Notes under the pieces: generated by a model | What the model saw: the letters and a program-made list of their open reading frames with translations, nothing else | Databases searched by the model: none | Told to the model about the DNA's origin: nothing | Made by a program: the position numbers and the translations under genes | Virus record (IMG/VR): IMGVR_UViG_3300034073_003245 | Coordinates: 1-64,000 of that record | Origin: a virus | Reading direction: 5' to 3' (one strand) | Length of the DNA stretch: 64,000 nt | In this document: in pieces, positions 1-7,150 of the stretch | Position numbering within the stretch: position 1 is the first letter of the stretch | How the letters are laid out: every line of letters starts with the position of its first letter

Positions 1-312
1 AGAAAGGGTCGGTCTAATAGGCTTGATCTTTCTTCGTCTTTGCTCTGCCGCCAACTGTCTACTAGTAAACCCAGCCCATACCCCGTGCATGTCAGCCGGT
101 GGAAACTCTAATGCGTACTCCAAACACTCTTTCTGAACCGGGCAGGTTTTACAGATGGCTCTTGCCTGAGTGATATAGGTAATATCCTTATGTTCCTTGG
201 GGAACATTAGTTGGGTCTTTCCTTTGCATGCAGCAAGGTCAAACCAAGTGGATTCCTGTATATCTACAGATTTATCCAGTTGGGGAACTATAGTGGGGTC
301 TTCATGAATCAC
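1..312 (-). CDS. WhiB-family transcriptional regulator (3' end cut by window edge)
   Basis: Reading leftward from a GTG at 312-310, an open frame runs off the window after 104 codons. The start is supported by a GGGAGG Shine-Dalgarno about 8 bases upstream. Four cysteines fit the WhiB iron-sulfur pattern: C29, then C54-x2-C57-x5-C63. They are followed by a G-V-W-A-G turn (residues 77-81) and a basic tail rich in Arg and Lys. WhiB proteins bind a 4Fe-4S cluster and act with sigma-A; phages of actinobacteria often carry them, which is the strongest host clue in the window. The gene lies downstream of the proteasome-like gene on the same strand, 79 bases away. Confidence 0.85.
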   Translation of the reverse strand, partial: MIHEDPTIVPQLDKSVDIQESTWFDLAACKGKTQLMFPKEHKDITYITQARAICKTCPVQKECLEYALEFPPADMHGVWAGFTSRQLAAEQRRRKIKPIRPTLS

Positions 313-391
313 TTTCTTTCCCTCCCTGTGTTGTTGTCTCTCTCTATAGGGATCGGACTGTTCTTGCGAACATTGAGGGATTTTCTGGGCG

Positions 392-1015
392 TCACTTCTC
401 CTCCGCCTTTATCTCCTGTGTGTAGGCGTGGAATGGACCGCCGGTATACGGGTCACACTTCGCTGCGATTTGAAGACTTTTCAGAACTACTCGTTTTGCC
501 TGAGCAGCAGATAGTCCTTTACTTGCGGTCAGGGCGTGTAGTGACCCGAGCGCATATGCGGCTCCAGTGCCAACGGAGTAGAGCCCCCCGGCCTCTGAAG
601 TCCACGAATAGTCGTTTTCTATGATGTAAATAGTTGCGTTCACAACTACTACGACAGACGACCCCTGTTCTGCCCCCTTTTCCTTCGCCTGTTTCTCCTC
701 CGGCATCGCATATCCCTGTTGCTCAAAACATGATCTAAGAGCAGGGACGAACTTAGAAGTAATGAACTGGTCTAGTTTCTTCCCCCTTAGGTTCGCTGGT
801 ACTGCAGGGGGCTGGAAGACATGGTGAAGAATATTTATCGCGCGGACATCACCTGCGGCTCCTAGTAGATACTTCTTGCTAAGGGCGATCTTGGACTGGC
901 CGTTTCCTAGAGTGGAACTTTGGTACGCGAACCCTCCAGTATCAAAGGAAGAGATTCTTGTGTCAGCGCCGACGACCACATAGTTGTCGCCCTGTATTGC
1001 GGCAATTGTTGTCAT
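392..1015 (-). CDS. Proteasome beta-subunit/HslV-like Ntn hydrolase
   Basis: A 207-residue protein whose N-terminus is M-T-T-I-A-A. Removing Met exposes Thr1, the nucleophile of 20S proteasome beta subunits and HslV. Counting from that Thr, Asp17 and Arg19 (G-A-D-T-R) sit exactly at the conserved family positions. A Lys-Ile pair resembling Lys33 comes about 8 residues late (Lys41), after an insertion rich in Ser, Thr and Gly. G-A-A-G-D follows, as in beta subunits. There is no long propeptide, which resembles HslV more than actinobacterial PrcB. It could be a self-processing threonine peptidase degrading host or phage proteins. No alpha subunit or unfoldase is seen nearby, so how it would be gated is unknown. 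Confidence 0.8.
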   Translation of the reverse strand: MTTIAAIQGDNYVVVGADTRISSFDTGGFAYQSSTLGNGQSKIALSKKYLLGAAGDVRAINILHHVFQPPAVPANLRGKKLDQFITSKFVPALRSCFEQQGYAMPEEKQAKEKGAEQGSSVVVVVNATIYIIENDYSWTSEAGGLYSVGTGAAYALGSLHALTASKGLSAAQAKRVVLKSLQIAAKCDPYTGGPFHAYTQEIKAEEK

Positions 1016-1072
1016 GTAAACCTACTAACTTTCTGAAATTCAGAAATAAATTAGTGGTTCTTTTTTATTGTG

Positions 1073-1279
1073 TCAAGAACGCCATTTTCTAGCGTTGTGC
1101 AAATGCACGGAACCGTACGCAATAGCGCCGGCGATAAAGCCGTACTGTTTCGTGGTAATGGCGTAAATGATCCAAAGACACTCGTTGACAAAAGCGACGA
1201 CCCAGCCCCACCAGCGTCTTTGGCCTACAAGAAATAAGCCGGAAACGCCTACGGCGCTCAGTATCCAAGACCAGGCCAT
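1073..1279 (-). CDS. Small membrane protein, PnuC-like half
   Basis: 68 residues with two or three hydrophobic segments separated by Arg/Trp turns. The pattern R-R-W-W-G-W, then N-E-C-L-W-I-I-Y-A, then a Gln-Tyr-Gly turn recalls one half of the nicotinamide-riboside transporter PnuC, but the protein is far too short to be a full transporter. It ends just before the proteasome-like gene and starts 10 bases after the phosphoesterase gene. It could assemble as a multimer in the host membrane, or be a holin-like peptide; the sequence does not decide this. Confidence 0.6.
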   Translation of the reverse strand: MAWSWILSAVGVSGLFLVGQRRWWGWVVAFVNECLWIIYAITTKQYGFIAGAIAYGSVHLHNARKWRS

Positions 1280-1289
1280 TTAGATTTAA

Positions 1290-2468
1290 CTAAGCCCGGT
1301 ACTCTTTCCCACGGAACATTGACCAGCCGTTGTAGATAGCCATGCACTCGTAGGAGAACTTGTGCTCGCCATCGTCTTCGTAGTTCACGATTCCGATGCC
1401 CTGTTGCCAGTTTTCGTGGCGAACCAGTGGGCGACCGTCAAGGTCTACTCCACCCTTGGTGGAAGGTATAGCACCGTCAATACGGGCTAGACACCCAGGA
1501 GAGGCAGCCATGATGGTGCGAGGACCGTCGTAGTCCTCCCTGGTCTTGTAGGCACACTCAATACGGTGGATGTGCCCATAAATGACCGACGTCTTCTCTG
1601 CATTGAGATATACATGGGCGGTAGACCCAGATGACTTCACGCGATCACCGTGGATAATGCGGAGTTTCTTGTTGACCCAAAAGTCGGCTGCCGGGTATCC
1701 GGGGAAGTATTCAACGCCGAACTCGTCCATTCGGCAGAGATACGGAACGCTCAGAACAGGCCAGGACTCCGGAGTATTGCCCTTTCTGAGGCCATAAGCC
1801 GCTGCGGCATTGGTCAATAGGTACTTAGGCATACGCTCTTCGTGGTTTCCAGCCAGCCAGACGATTCTGGCGTGTGGGGCTGCCGATCTCATTTGGGCAC
1901 AGAACATAGTGGCACGATCAATCGCGGCCTGCGTGGTTTGCGCGTAGGCCGGATAAGTCAAGTATTTGCCCATTTCGGGGAGGTCAAGGTTGTCCCCGAC
2001 GCACACAATCAGTTCCGGCTGGAGTTCCTTGATGACCGACAAGAGGATTGAGATAGCGGCCTCGTCGTGCGTTGGCTCCAGTTCGCCGTTCATATTCCTG
2101 AAGTAACCGATTTGTATATCAGGGGGGATAACGCAGGTTTTGAACCCTGTTGGTGTCTTCGGTTTTGTCGTTGACTTTTGTAGTTGTACGGGCTTGCCCT
2201 GCTGGATTACTGGCCACTCTGGCCCAGTCTCCCATTTGGGGGAAAACTGAATAGCGGCAAGGTCGTGAATCTGAGCCTCGCCCTGCTCATCTTTGAGCAT
2301 TGACTGGTAAAGAGAGACCTTCTTGATGTCCCCAATCTCTGCAAGATCAATATTCTTGCGCTCCAGCATGTCGGCAAGAGTTCCGAGAAGTTTCTTCTTC
2401 ATCTCTGTGGAATTCGCCTGAGACTCTGTTGCCTCAAGATCTTTCAAAAGTTTCTTATTGTCAGCCAT
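1290..2468 (-). CDS. Calcineurin-like metallophosphoesterase
   Basis: 392 residues. The C-terminal two thirds carry the metallophosphoesterase blocks in order: a P-D-I-Q motif (family D-x-H, here Gln replaces His), G-D-N-L-D, G-N-H-E-E, an H-G-D and finally G-H-I-H. These residues hold a two-metal centre that hydrolyses phosphodiesters or phosphomonoesters. About 100 N-terminal residues of unknown fold precede the domain. An in-frame start 16 codons upstream exists, but the ATG at 2468 follows a perfect AGGAGG with 6-base spacing and overlaps the upstream gene by 8 bases. The substrate is unknown; phage relatives are commonly annotated as DNA or nucleotide phosphoesterases. Confidence 0.85.
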   Translation of the reverse strand: MADNKKLLKDLEATESQANSTEMKKKLLGTLADMLERKNIDLAEIGDIKKVSLYQSMLKDEQGEAQIHDLAAIQFSPKWETGPEWPVIQQGKPVQLQKSTTKPKTPTGFKTCVIPPDIQIGYFRNMNGELEPTHDEAAISILLSVIKELQPELIVCVGDNLDLPEMGKYLTYPAYAQTTQAAIDRATMFCAQMRSAAPHARIVWLAGNHEERMPKYLLTNAAAAYGLRKGNTPESWPVLSVPYLCRMDEFGVEYFPGYPAADFWVNKKLRIIHGDRVKSSGSTAHVYLNAEKTSVIYGHIHRIECAYKTREDYDGPRTIMAASPGCLARIDGAIPSTKGGVDLDGRPLVRHENWQQGIGIVNYEDDGEHKFSYECMAIYNGWSMFRGKEYRA

Positions 2469-2724
2469 TCTTGGCCTCCTTAATGCATGGGCACTCTTCT
2501 CCGGAGAAGCATTCACGGCGTTTTTCCCTCAAATGAGTTATTCCTCCGTTATATCCAGACTGTCGGATATGGGGGAGAATCTTTGCGGCGGAAACTTCAG
2601 GGTTTTTCATGATTCGCTCAAAAACCTCAAGAGTTTCTTCGTCAAGGTTTTTCATGAAAACACCAAGCATGCAACGCTTTGGCTCTTTGCTGTTTTCTAG
2701 TTGTAGCAACTTGTCAGCCAACAT
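2461..2724 (-). CDS. Small phage protein, possible DNA-binding
   Basis: 87 residues, mostly helical and charged. The central part (E-E-T-L-E-V-F-E-R-I-M onwards, then H-I-R-Q-S-G-Y-N-G-G-I-T) resembles a helix-turn-helix followed by a Gly turn and a basic helix. A Cys-containing tail (E-C-P-C) ends the protein. AGGAGG sits 5 bases before the ATG. It is the first gene of the leftward unit, transcribed divergently from the winged-helix genes to the right, which would suit a regulator. No named family is recognised. Confidence 0.6.
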   Translation of the reverse strand: MLADKLLQLENSKEPKRCMLGVFMKNLDEETLEVFERIMKNPEVSAAKILPHIRQSGYNGGITHLREKRRECFSGEECPCIKEAKNG

Positions 2725-2823
2725 GTTCGCCTCCTATTTGGTCAACGCGGTGACGACACGTTAGTCAATTCGCTCGCAACGCGCAAGCATGATACTCTCT
2801 GGAGGGGTCGCTGCGAGGAAAGT
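2725..2823. promoter_or_regulatory. Divergent intergenic region, likely promoters
   Basis: The 99-base gap between the leftward gene starting at 2724 and the rightward gene starting at 2824 should hold promoters for both directions. Both genes have clear ribosome sites at the edges (AGGAGG leftward, GAGGAAAG rightward). On the minus strand a TTGACT hexamer is visible, but I cannot find a convincing -10 partner at 16-18 bases. The promoter call rests mainly on the gene arrangement. Confidence 0.4.
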
Positions 2824-3246
2824 ATGGCGGATAATAAAGTCGCACAACTCAAGAAAGAACTTGATGTTCTTTTGAGCAGCCCAGAACTAGTTGAAAAAGT
2901 AATGACCACTCTTGATGATCTGAGAATAGTTCACTATCAAGAAGGCTCAGAAACTCCGCTTTTTTCAACTGCCGGCAGAGTGCTCTACTCTCTGATGTTA
3001 GACCCATACATGACGCAGAGGGCGCTTGCTGTTTACCTACAACTCAGCGAAACAATGATTGAAAAAACAATTAAGTCGTTATTAGAAGATGGCTTAATTA
3101 CAAAGACAAAAGTCAATCGCAAAAATGTCTACACTTTTGATATAAATCTTTTGCTAAAACACCCTGATATACAACGCATACCGCCGATTCTCAAGGAAGT
3201 AAATAGACTTAGGTCACAGCAGGTTGATGATGAACCGCTGTTCTAG
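2824..3246 (+). CDS. Winged-helix DNA-binding protein
   Basis: 140 residues. Residues about 55-105 fit a winged helix-turn-helix: a helix (R-V-L-Y-S-L-M), the helix-turn-helix T-Q-R-A-L-A-V-Y-L-Q-L-S-E-T-M-I, then K-S-L-L-E-D-G-L-I and a basic wing. This is the layout of MarR/ArsR/Rrf2-type regulators and of phage repressors. The gene starts with a good GAGGAAAG ribosome site and reads away from the leftward lysis and host-modification genes. It probably acts as a transcription regulator; whether it is a repressor or activator cannot be read from the sequence. Confidence 0.7.
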   Translation: MADNKVAQLKKELDVLLSSPELVEKVMTTLDDLRIVHYQEGSETPLFSTAGRVLYSLMLDPYMTQRALAVYLQLSETMIEKTIKSLLEDGLITKTKVNRKNVYTFDINLLLKHPDIQRIPPILKEVNRLRSQQVDDEPLF

Positions 3247-3255
3247 GTACAATTC

Positions 3256-3576
3256 TTGACCGTGCCAAAGAACCCGCCCAAAGCAAAACCAAAGCCAGAA
3301 CTTCCGGCACCTACGTTTAAGTACGGATCAGCGACTTACGTGTGCCTAGCCTACGCAAAAATGGTGAATAAGCCATTTGGGATTATCAATATTAGGCAAT
3401 TCACGTACAGGTACAAAACCGACTACGAGGTAAAGCGCTCATTGGATGTGCTTGTTAAAAATGGTTCAATTAAAAAGGTTACAGAAGATACCTGGGAAAT
3501 AACGCCCAAAGGGATTACGCATGTGTACGATTTTGCTAAGCGTCGCGAACTTGCTGAATATCCCTCATCCTACTGA
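3256..3576 (+). CDS. Small protein with winged-helix-like fold
   Basis: About 106 residues starting at TTG 3256, or GTG 3262 two codons later; both are close to the previous stop, with only a weak AGG as ribosome site. After a Lys/Pro-rich N-terminus, the pattern I-R-Q-F-T-Y-R-Y, then V-K-R-S-L-D-V-L-V-K-N-G-S-I and W-E-I-T-P-K-G looks like recognition helix plus wing of a small winged-helix domain. It follows the first winged-helix gene by 9 bases, so the two probably form one operon. Its 3' end overlaps the convergent gene by 7 bases. Confidence 0.6.
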   Translation: MTVPKNPPKAKPKPELPAPTFKYGSATYVCLAYAKMVNKPFGIINIRQFTYRYKTDYEVKRSLDVLVKNGSIKKVTEDTWEITPKGITHVYDFAKRRELAEYPSSY

Positions 3577-3893
3577 GCGTTTTTGCTCACAAGCCACGCC
3601 TGGAATGTCTCGTCACTAAGGGGCATGAACCACAACTGGCAAGAGTCTAGATCTCTGGGGTCTCCGATGAGGGTCCAACATATTTGGATGGATTCAGCCG
3701 CAGGACACGAACCAGCATTGCACTCAAGCCCATAACGGTTGATAAACCATTCAACGGCGCAACCATCGTATTCCGTCCGGCACGAACCATTTTCCGGATT
3801 GGGGCAGAAAACTTCAACAATGTCAACCTCCGAACGGTTGATCCTGAGATGGATTTTGTGGCCGTCGTTGTGCCAGACCATTTCCTGCGACAC
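3570..3893 (-). CDS. Hypothetical phage protein, Cys-rich
   Basis: 107 residues starting at GTG 3893 after AAGGAG at 5-6 base spacing. There are five cysteines in the middle (F-C-P, S-C-R, G-C-A, E-C-N, S-C-P) and several Trp residues, which could mean metal binding or disulfides. No domain is recognised. It lies at the end of the leftward lysis block and its stop overlaps the end of the convergent winged-helix gene. Confidence 0.6.
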   Translation of the reverse strand: MSQEMVWHNDGHKIHLRINRSEVDIVEVFCPNPENGSCRTEYDGCAVEWFINRYGLECNAGSCPAAESIQICWTLIGDPRDLDSCQLWFMPLSDETFQAWLVSKNAQ

Positions 3894-3934
3894 GGGGTCT
3901 CCTTGGTTAGATTTTAAAAAACTACCCCGTCTTC

Positions 3935-3954
3935 AGGCATTCCTCCACATGCCT
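3935..3954. terminator. Inverted repeat AGGCAT/ATGCCT, possible terminator
   Basis: A perfect 6-base inverted repeat with an 8-base loop lies just after the holin-like gene (minus strand) and before the next gene. On the minus strand a run of six T appears about 13 bases beyond the stem. That is too far for a textbook intrinsic terminator. It may be a weak terminator or an RNA-processing hairpin. Confidence 0.35.
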
Positions 3955-3964
3955 ATTTTATCTT

Positions 3965-4198
3965 CTAAGCCTTGGCCTTCTTGTCAACCCTGTTGAAAAC
4001 CTCGTTGATTTCTTCAACGCTCAGTTTTCCATCGTCAAGGAATGCTCTGGCCAGACCCTCAATGACAGTGGCGACACCGGCGATTCCAGCCATAAAAACG
4101 GCTTTCCAGAGCGGAACACCGGCAATTGATCCCGCGCCTATAACGCCGAGGCCGTTGGCAGCAAAAACCGCCATAATTCTTAACAGTACTGTTTTCAT
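3965..4198 (-). CDS. Probable holin with EF-hand-like C-terminus
   Basis: 77 residues from ATG 4198. A GTG four codons upstream is possible but has worse spacing to its G-rich leader. Two hydrophobic segments (about residues 3-22 and 27-45) are joined by a short turn and followed by a charged tail with D-D-G-K-L-S-V-E-E-I, which matches half of an EF-hand loop. Small two-segment membrane proteins with such tails are typical phage holins. It lies in the same strand and region as the endolysin. Holin function is inferred from topology and context. Confidence 0.65.
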   Translation of the reverse strand: MKTVLLRIMAVFAANGLGVIGAGSIAGVPLWKAVFMAGIAGVATVIEGLARAFLDDGKLSVEEINEVFNRVDKKAKA

Positions 4199-4221
4199 TT
4201 GAACCCCCACACCCCTGTGGA

Positions 4222-4434
4222 TTATGTATGTGATTTCGCGCAGGATGCTGAGCAGAACAAAAGGTCTGCTTTCATCCTCACAATCCCCCTAGCGGTCTCT
4301 TTCCCGCATTTGTGGCATTTACACGCCGAACCCTTAATGCCCACGTAGCGGACCACTGAGCCATATACGGCGGGATCCTGGGGGACATTAGTGCGCCCAC
4401 CTGACTGTGGCTTTGCCGGCTTCTTACCCGACAT
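4222..4434 (-). CDS. Small zinc-ribbon-like protein
   Basis: 70 residues with C-K-C-H-K-C and, about 25 residues later, F-C-S-A-S-C-A-K. The paired cysteines suggest one zinc site of the ribbon or treble-clef type. The N-terminus is rich in Lys, Pro and Gly. The gene overlaps the upstream membrane-protein gene by 11 bases and sits between two lysis genes. Its partner and role are unknown. Confidence 0.65.
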   Translation of the reverse strand: MSGKKPAKPQSGGRTNVPQDPAVYGSVVRYVGIKGSACKCHKCGKETARGIVRMKADLLFCSASCAKSHT

Positions 4435-4663
4435 CTTTGAACTCGCCTATCGCATGGTCGTTGATGTGGTCGTCAATCTTTTTTTCAGTACGAATAGCGG
4501 CTTGCTCAACTCTGTCAATTGATCTTCCAAGATTCTTTGCGATCAAGTCAAGTCTTTCCCTGAGAGCAGCATGGTCGGACTTGTTCTCCCTGCGTCCCTT
4601 CTCAATGAGGGCCACAGAAAGAGCGCTAACCATGCCGATGATGGCGATGATTATGTTTTCCAT
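4424..4663 (-). CDS. Single-span membrane protein with coiled-coil tail, holin-like
   Basis: 79 residues: one N-terminal membrane helix (about residues 3-21), then a highly charged helix with heptad-like spacing (A-L-R-E-R-L-D-L-I-A-K-N-L) and an acidic end. This layout is common in actinophage lysis cassettes, where such proteins are labelled holin or DUF2746-like membrane protein. It is the first gene after the endolysin and overlaps the zinc-ribbon gene. It may be a second holin or an antiholin. Confidence 0.6.
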   Translation of the reverse strand: MENIIIAIIGMVSALSVALIEKGRRENKSDHAALRERLDLIAKNLGRSIDRVEQAAIRTEKKIDDHINDHAIGEFKDVG

Positions 4664-4703
4664 TACTTAGTACCGCCCTTTTTTGGCCTTCTAAGCCGGG
4701 CGG

Positions 4704-5240
4704 TCAGTCTTTTTTTTCCGGCTTGGGCAGGGCACGCCAGGCTGCTTCAAACTTCGCAGCGTCCTTGGCCATCTCTGGGTCAAGTTCAATGTGGAGCCAC
4801 TTTCCGCCGAAAGAACCAGCATTGTCCTTTTCGTTAAAAATCTTGACGCCCTTGGCGCCCTCGCCGCGTGATGAACGGTATCCACGGCCGTAGCCAGGCT
4901 TTCCATCCTTGACGTTAGCGTCAAATGCGTAGTCGTGGATCTCAACAATCCCGAGTTCTTTGGTGTGCTTTAGAAACCACTCCCACATCTCCACGCCAAC
5001 CTTGCGGTCGTCATAGCCGATATCCGCCGCAGCACCAGTGGCATGCACAGACAACCACTTCTCCATACCGGGATCGCCAATCTTCTTTCCCTGGGTATGC
5101 GAGTTTCTCATAAGGCGCGCCGAGTAAATACCTAGGTTCTTTGTCTTCCAGCGCTTACCGCAGAGTTCAACCAGTTTTACGGTCCCAGGCTGGGCCTTCT
5201 TGCCGTCAAATGCTGGGTAGTAAGGATATGGACGTGTCAT
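4704..5240 (-). CDS. Endolysin, M15/LAS-type peptidase
   Basis: 178 residues. The LAS metallopeptidase signature S-x-H-x2-G-x-A-x-D is present at S64-H66-G69-A71-D73. The second zinc-binding histidine lies in W-L-H-I-E-L (H150). Enzymes of this kind (VanY, L-Ala-D-Glu endolysins) bind zinc and cleave the peptide stems of cell-wall peptidoglycan. No separate wall-binding domain or signal peptide is visible, so it needs a holin for release, and holin-like proteins are the next genes downstream. A GGAAG ribosome site precedes the ATG. Confidence 0.85.
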   Translation of the reverse strand: MTRPYPYYPAFDGKKAQPGTVKLVELCGKRWKTKNLGIYSARLMRNSHTQGKKIGDPGMEKWLSVHATGAAADIGYDDRKVGVEMWEWFLKHTKELGIVEIHDYAFDANVKDGKPGYGRGYRSSRGEGAKGVKIFNEKDNAGSFGGKWLHIELDPEMAKDAAKFEAAWRALPKPEKKD

Positions 5241-5288
5241 ATTCTTCCAATCTCTTGTATGGCCGACCTAAATATTGTACAGCAGTGT

Positions 5289-5450
5289 TTAATCTTTGCT
5301 GGCAAAAAGAGCGGCGAGATACACGGCTAGAGATACAACAGATATCCAAATTCCCCAAGTTCTTGTATCACCGCTTAGGGTGATTAGGACTAGCCCAGTT
5401 CCGCCAAGCGTCCATGAAAGATCGCCAAGGTTGTCAAGCAATTTTCTCAT
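5289..5450 (-). CDS. 53-residue membrane protein in lysis region
   Basis: A short gene starting at ATG 5450 with AGGAG at 6-base spacing. Its start overlaps the stop of the surface-protein gene in TAATG. The product (M-R-K-L-L-D-N-L-G-D start) has two hydrophobic stretches, about residues 13-24 and 30-48, separated by a short polar turn, and ends in S-K-D. The strong ribosome site, start-stop overlap and clean topology argue that it is real. It could be a holin, an antiholin, or a partner of the surface protein whose start signals it shares. Confidence 0.75.
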   Translation of the reverse strand: MRKLLDNLGDLSWTLGGTGLVLITLSGDTRTWGIWISVVSLAVYLAALFASKD

Positions 5451-6868
5451 TAATTTCTCCTAGATGTTGTTACAGGTGGTGCAGCAAAAACCATTACAGC
5501 AGATACTCCAATTATGACTCTTCTAGCACCGACTGGAATAGAAGAACCTAGTGGAACGTAAGAATCTGTTGAGCCATCAAAAACATTGATCTCTTCCTCA
5601 AACGCTTCCCTCACTTCTTCTGGCGCGTTTTGAACTGCGGCCACAAGTTGTTCTGCCTGCTCTGATGTGAGTTCAGAAACATCAATTGCAGCAAATACTT
5701 GAGTTGCCTCTTCTTGTGTTATCTGCTCTAAGGCTTTAGCGGTAGTTGCTATTGCTACAGCCTGTTCAGTTGATATTGAAGGAGTTATTTCTGGGATAAC
5801 GGTTGTAGTTGTTGGCGAAATTGTTGTAGTGGTTGCAAAAAATGTTGTAGTCGGAGCAATAGTGGTAGTCGGAGCGGCTGTAGTTGTTGGTGCAGTAGTA
5901 GCGATAGTTATTTGTACCGTCGTCGTCGGTGGCGTTGTTTCCTGTTGTTCTGGTGGTTGTAGTACCGTAGTTTGGGGGGCCGAAGTGCTGGTACTGGTTG
6001 CAACAGGAACCTCCGTACTAGTTGTTGTAGTTTCAACAATTGTAGTTGAGGTAGTAGTCGTGGTTGTGGGAACAGTTGTTGTAGTTGTAGTTGTAGTTGT
6101 AGTTGTAGTTGTAGGGCTAGATATAAGCAGGGAAACTGGATCTGAAGTTTGTGAATAGACACCATTTGTGTCGTTGTCTGCTCTGACTGTAAAAATATAG
6201 TTTGCGTCAAGCCCTCCGGTTGAACTGAATAGTTCATAACTAAGAAGAATTTCTGTATTTAAAGAATTTGCATCACCGACATTACCTGTGGCAACTCCCC
6301 ATCCTGATTGACCATTTGACCACGATATTGCGTATCTCTCTGGGGAAATTCCAGAGTCGTTGGTCGCGGCTTCCCAATTTAAAAAAACACCGTCTTCTCT
6401 TGGCTCAACAGAAACAGACGTTGGGACCCCTAGGAACATCTGGACAGTTGTGGTGCTGGTGGTTGGACCCGATATAAGAGTCGGCTCAGACTGAGTTTCA
6501 ACAACATAACTAGTCCCATACCAGGCGTCTGGATTGCCACAACACACCCCGGTTCTTAGTCTGTAATTACCCGGCTGCGCCTCATACAAAATTCTTGAAT
6601 CAAGACCATAGTGATCGTCGTTGGCAGTTACTAGATTCCAGACTTGCTGACCATCAATGATTTGCTCTTGATAAAGCCACAACATTGAGTCAATTCCATA
6701 CTGCTGTGCGTATGTTCTGAAATCAAGAGTTTCAGGTTCTGCAAATGTGAAGTAATAATCGGATGCGCCGTAAGTAGTAAAAGTGGCCGCTTTAACTGAA
6801 GAAGGAAACATGCCCAGTATCGCAACTGGGGCAATGACTATTAATCTGAGCAGTCGTTTTAAGTTCAC
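5450..6868 (-). CDS. Secreted surface protein: signal peptide, FnIII, Thr-rich stalk, C-terminal membrane segment
   Basis: 472 residues from GTG 6868 (AGAGG about 7 bases upstream). Order: signal peptide with hydrophobic core and A-x-A-like end (about 1-28); a beta-rich domain with a C-C pair (30-130); a fibronectin type III-like domain (about 145-245); a threonine-rich stalk with pure Thr runs (about 250-365); a helical domain with A-L-E-Q-I-T-Q-E-E; and a hydrophobic C-terminal segment ending in Arg-Arg-Asn. The plan is that of an exported cell-wall-spanning host protein, not a virion part. The stalk and C-terminal domain resemble surface proteins of aquatic actinobacteria (recalled, not checked), so it may be host-derived and may alter the infected cell surface. 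Confidence 0.75.
   Translation of the reverse strand: MNLKRLLRLIVIAPVAILGMFPSSVKAATFTTYGASDYYFTFAEPETLDFRTYAQQYGIDSMLWLYQEQIIDGQQVWNLVTANDDHYGLDSRILYEAQPGNYRLRTGVCCGNPDAWYGTSYVVETQSEPTLISGPTTSTTTVQMFLGVPTSVSVEPREDGVFLNWEAATNDSGISPERYAISWSNGQSGWGVATGNVGDANSLNTEILLSYELFSSTGGLDANYIFTVRADNDTNGVYSQTSDPVSLLISSPTTTTTTTTTTTTTVPTTTTTTSTTIVETTTTSTEVPVATSTSTSAPQTTVLQPPEQQETTPPTTTVQITIATTAPTTTAAPTTTIAPTTTFFATTTTISPTTTTVIPEITPSISTEQAVAIATTAKALEQITQEEATQVFAAIDVSELTSEQAEQLVAAVQNAPEEVREAFEEEINVFDGSTDSYVPLGSSIPVGARRVIIGVSAVMVFAAPPVTTSRRN
6078..6113. repeat. Six tandem GTTGTA units
   Basis: A perfect (GTTGTA)x6 microsatellite codes on the minus strand for a run of threonines in the stalk of the surface protein. 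Such hexamer runs can expand or contract in steps of two residues without breaking the frame. Confidence 0.9.
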
Positions 6869-6873
6869 CCACA

Positions 6874-6900
6874 CACCTCTGCACAATTTTAGCAGAGGTG
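6874..6900 (-). promoter_or_regulatory. Hairpin covering the ribosome site of the surface protein
   Basis: A perfect 9-base inverted repeat (CACCTCTGC / GCAGAGGTG) with a 9-base loop lies between the upstream stop and GTG 6868. On the minus-strand RNA, the downstream arm contains the AGAGGTG that serves as the ribosome-binding site. Folding would hide it and lower translation. There is no U-run after the stem, so a terminator is less likely. Confidence 0.55.
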
Positions 6901-6904
6901 ACTC

Positions 6905-7150
6905 TTACCATTTATTAAGAGGGCAGGTTGCGTGTTCTAGTTTTGTCTTTAGTGGCATTATGCAACCACACTGGCGACACTGTTTTGTCGGGAGAAGTTC
7001 TGGACACTGCTCGCAGATTGCCATTCTCTCGGCAGCAATACCATCAGAAACCTTTGGCGTATCAGGGTTGAAGAGAGCAGTCGGCCCTACTTCACCGCGC
7101 TGCTGTCTTTCAAGATTCTTCTTTTTCCACTCTTGCCACGGATTTGTCAT
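6905..7150 (-). CDS. Small Cys-rich (zinc-ribbon) phage protein
   Basis: 81 residues from ATG 7150, which overlaps the previous stop as ATGA; an upstream in-frame start 14 codons earlier would overlap that gene further. The C-terminal half has I-C-E-Q-C-P, then Q-C-R-Q-C-G-C-I-M and a final C-P-L-N-K-W. This set of paired cysteines with a C-P-x2-K-W end is recurrent in environmental phages beside tail-fibre genes. It is a probable zinc-binding structural or assembly protein; the function is not known. Confidence 0.65.
   Translation of the reverse strand: MTNPWQEWKKKNLERQQRGEVGPTALFNPDTPKVSDGIAAERMAICEQCPELLPTKQCRQCGCIMPLKTKLEHATCPLNKW

Noticed and set aside
6057-6120. CRISPR-like repeat
   Set aside because: The repeats are 6-base tandem units with no spacers, inside a coding region.
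5829-6158. Plus-strand frame coding mainly valine
   Set aside because: It is the reverse of the threonine repeats of the surface protein; there is no ribosome site and the composition is a by-product of GTT/GTA repeats.
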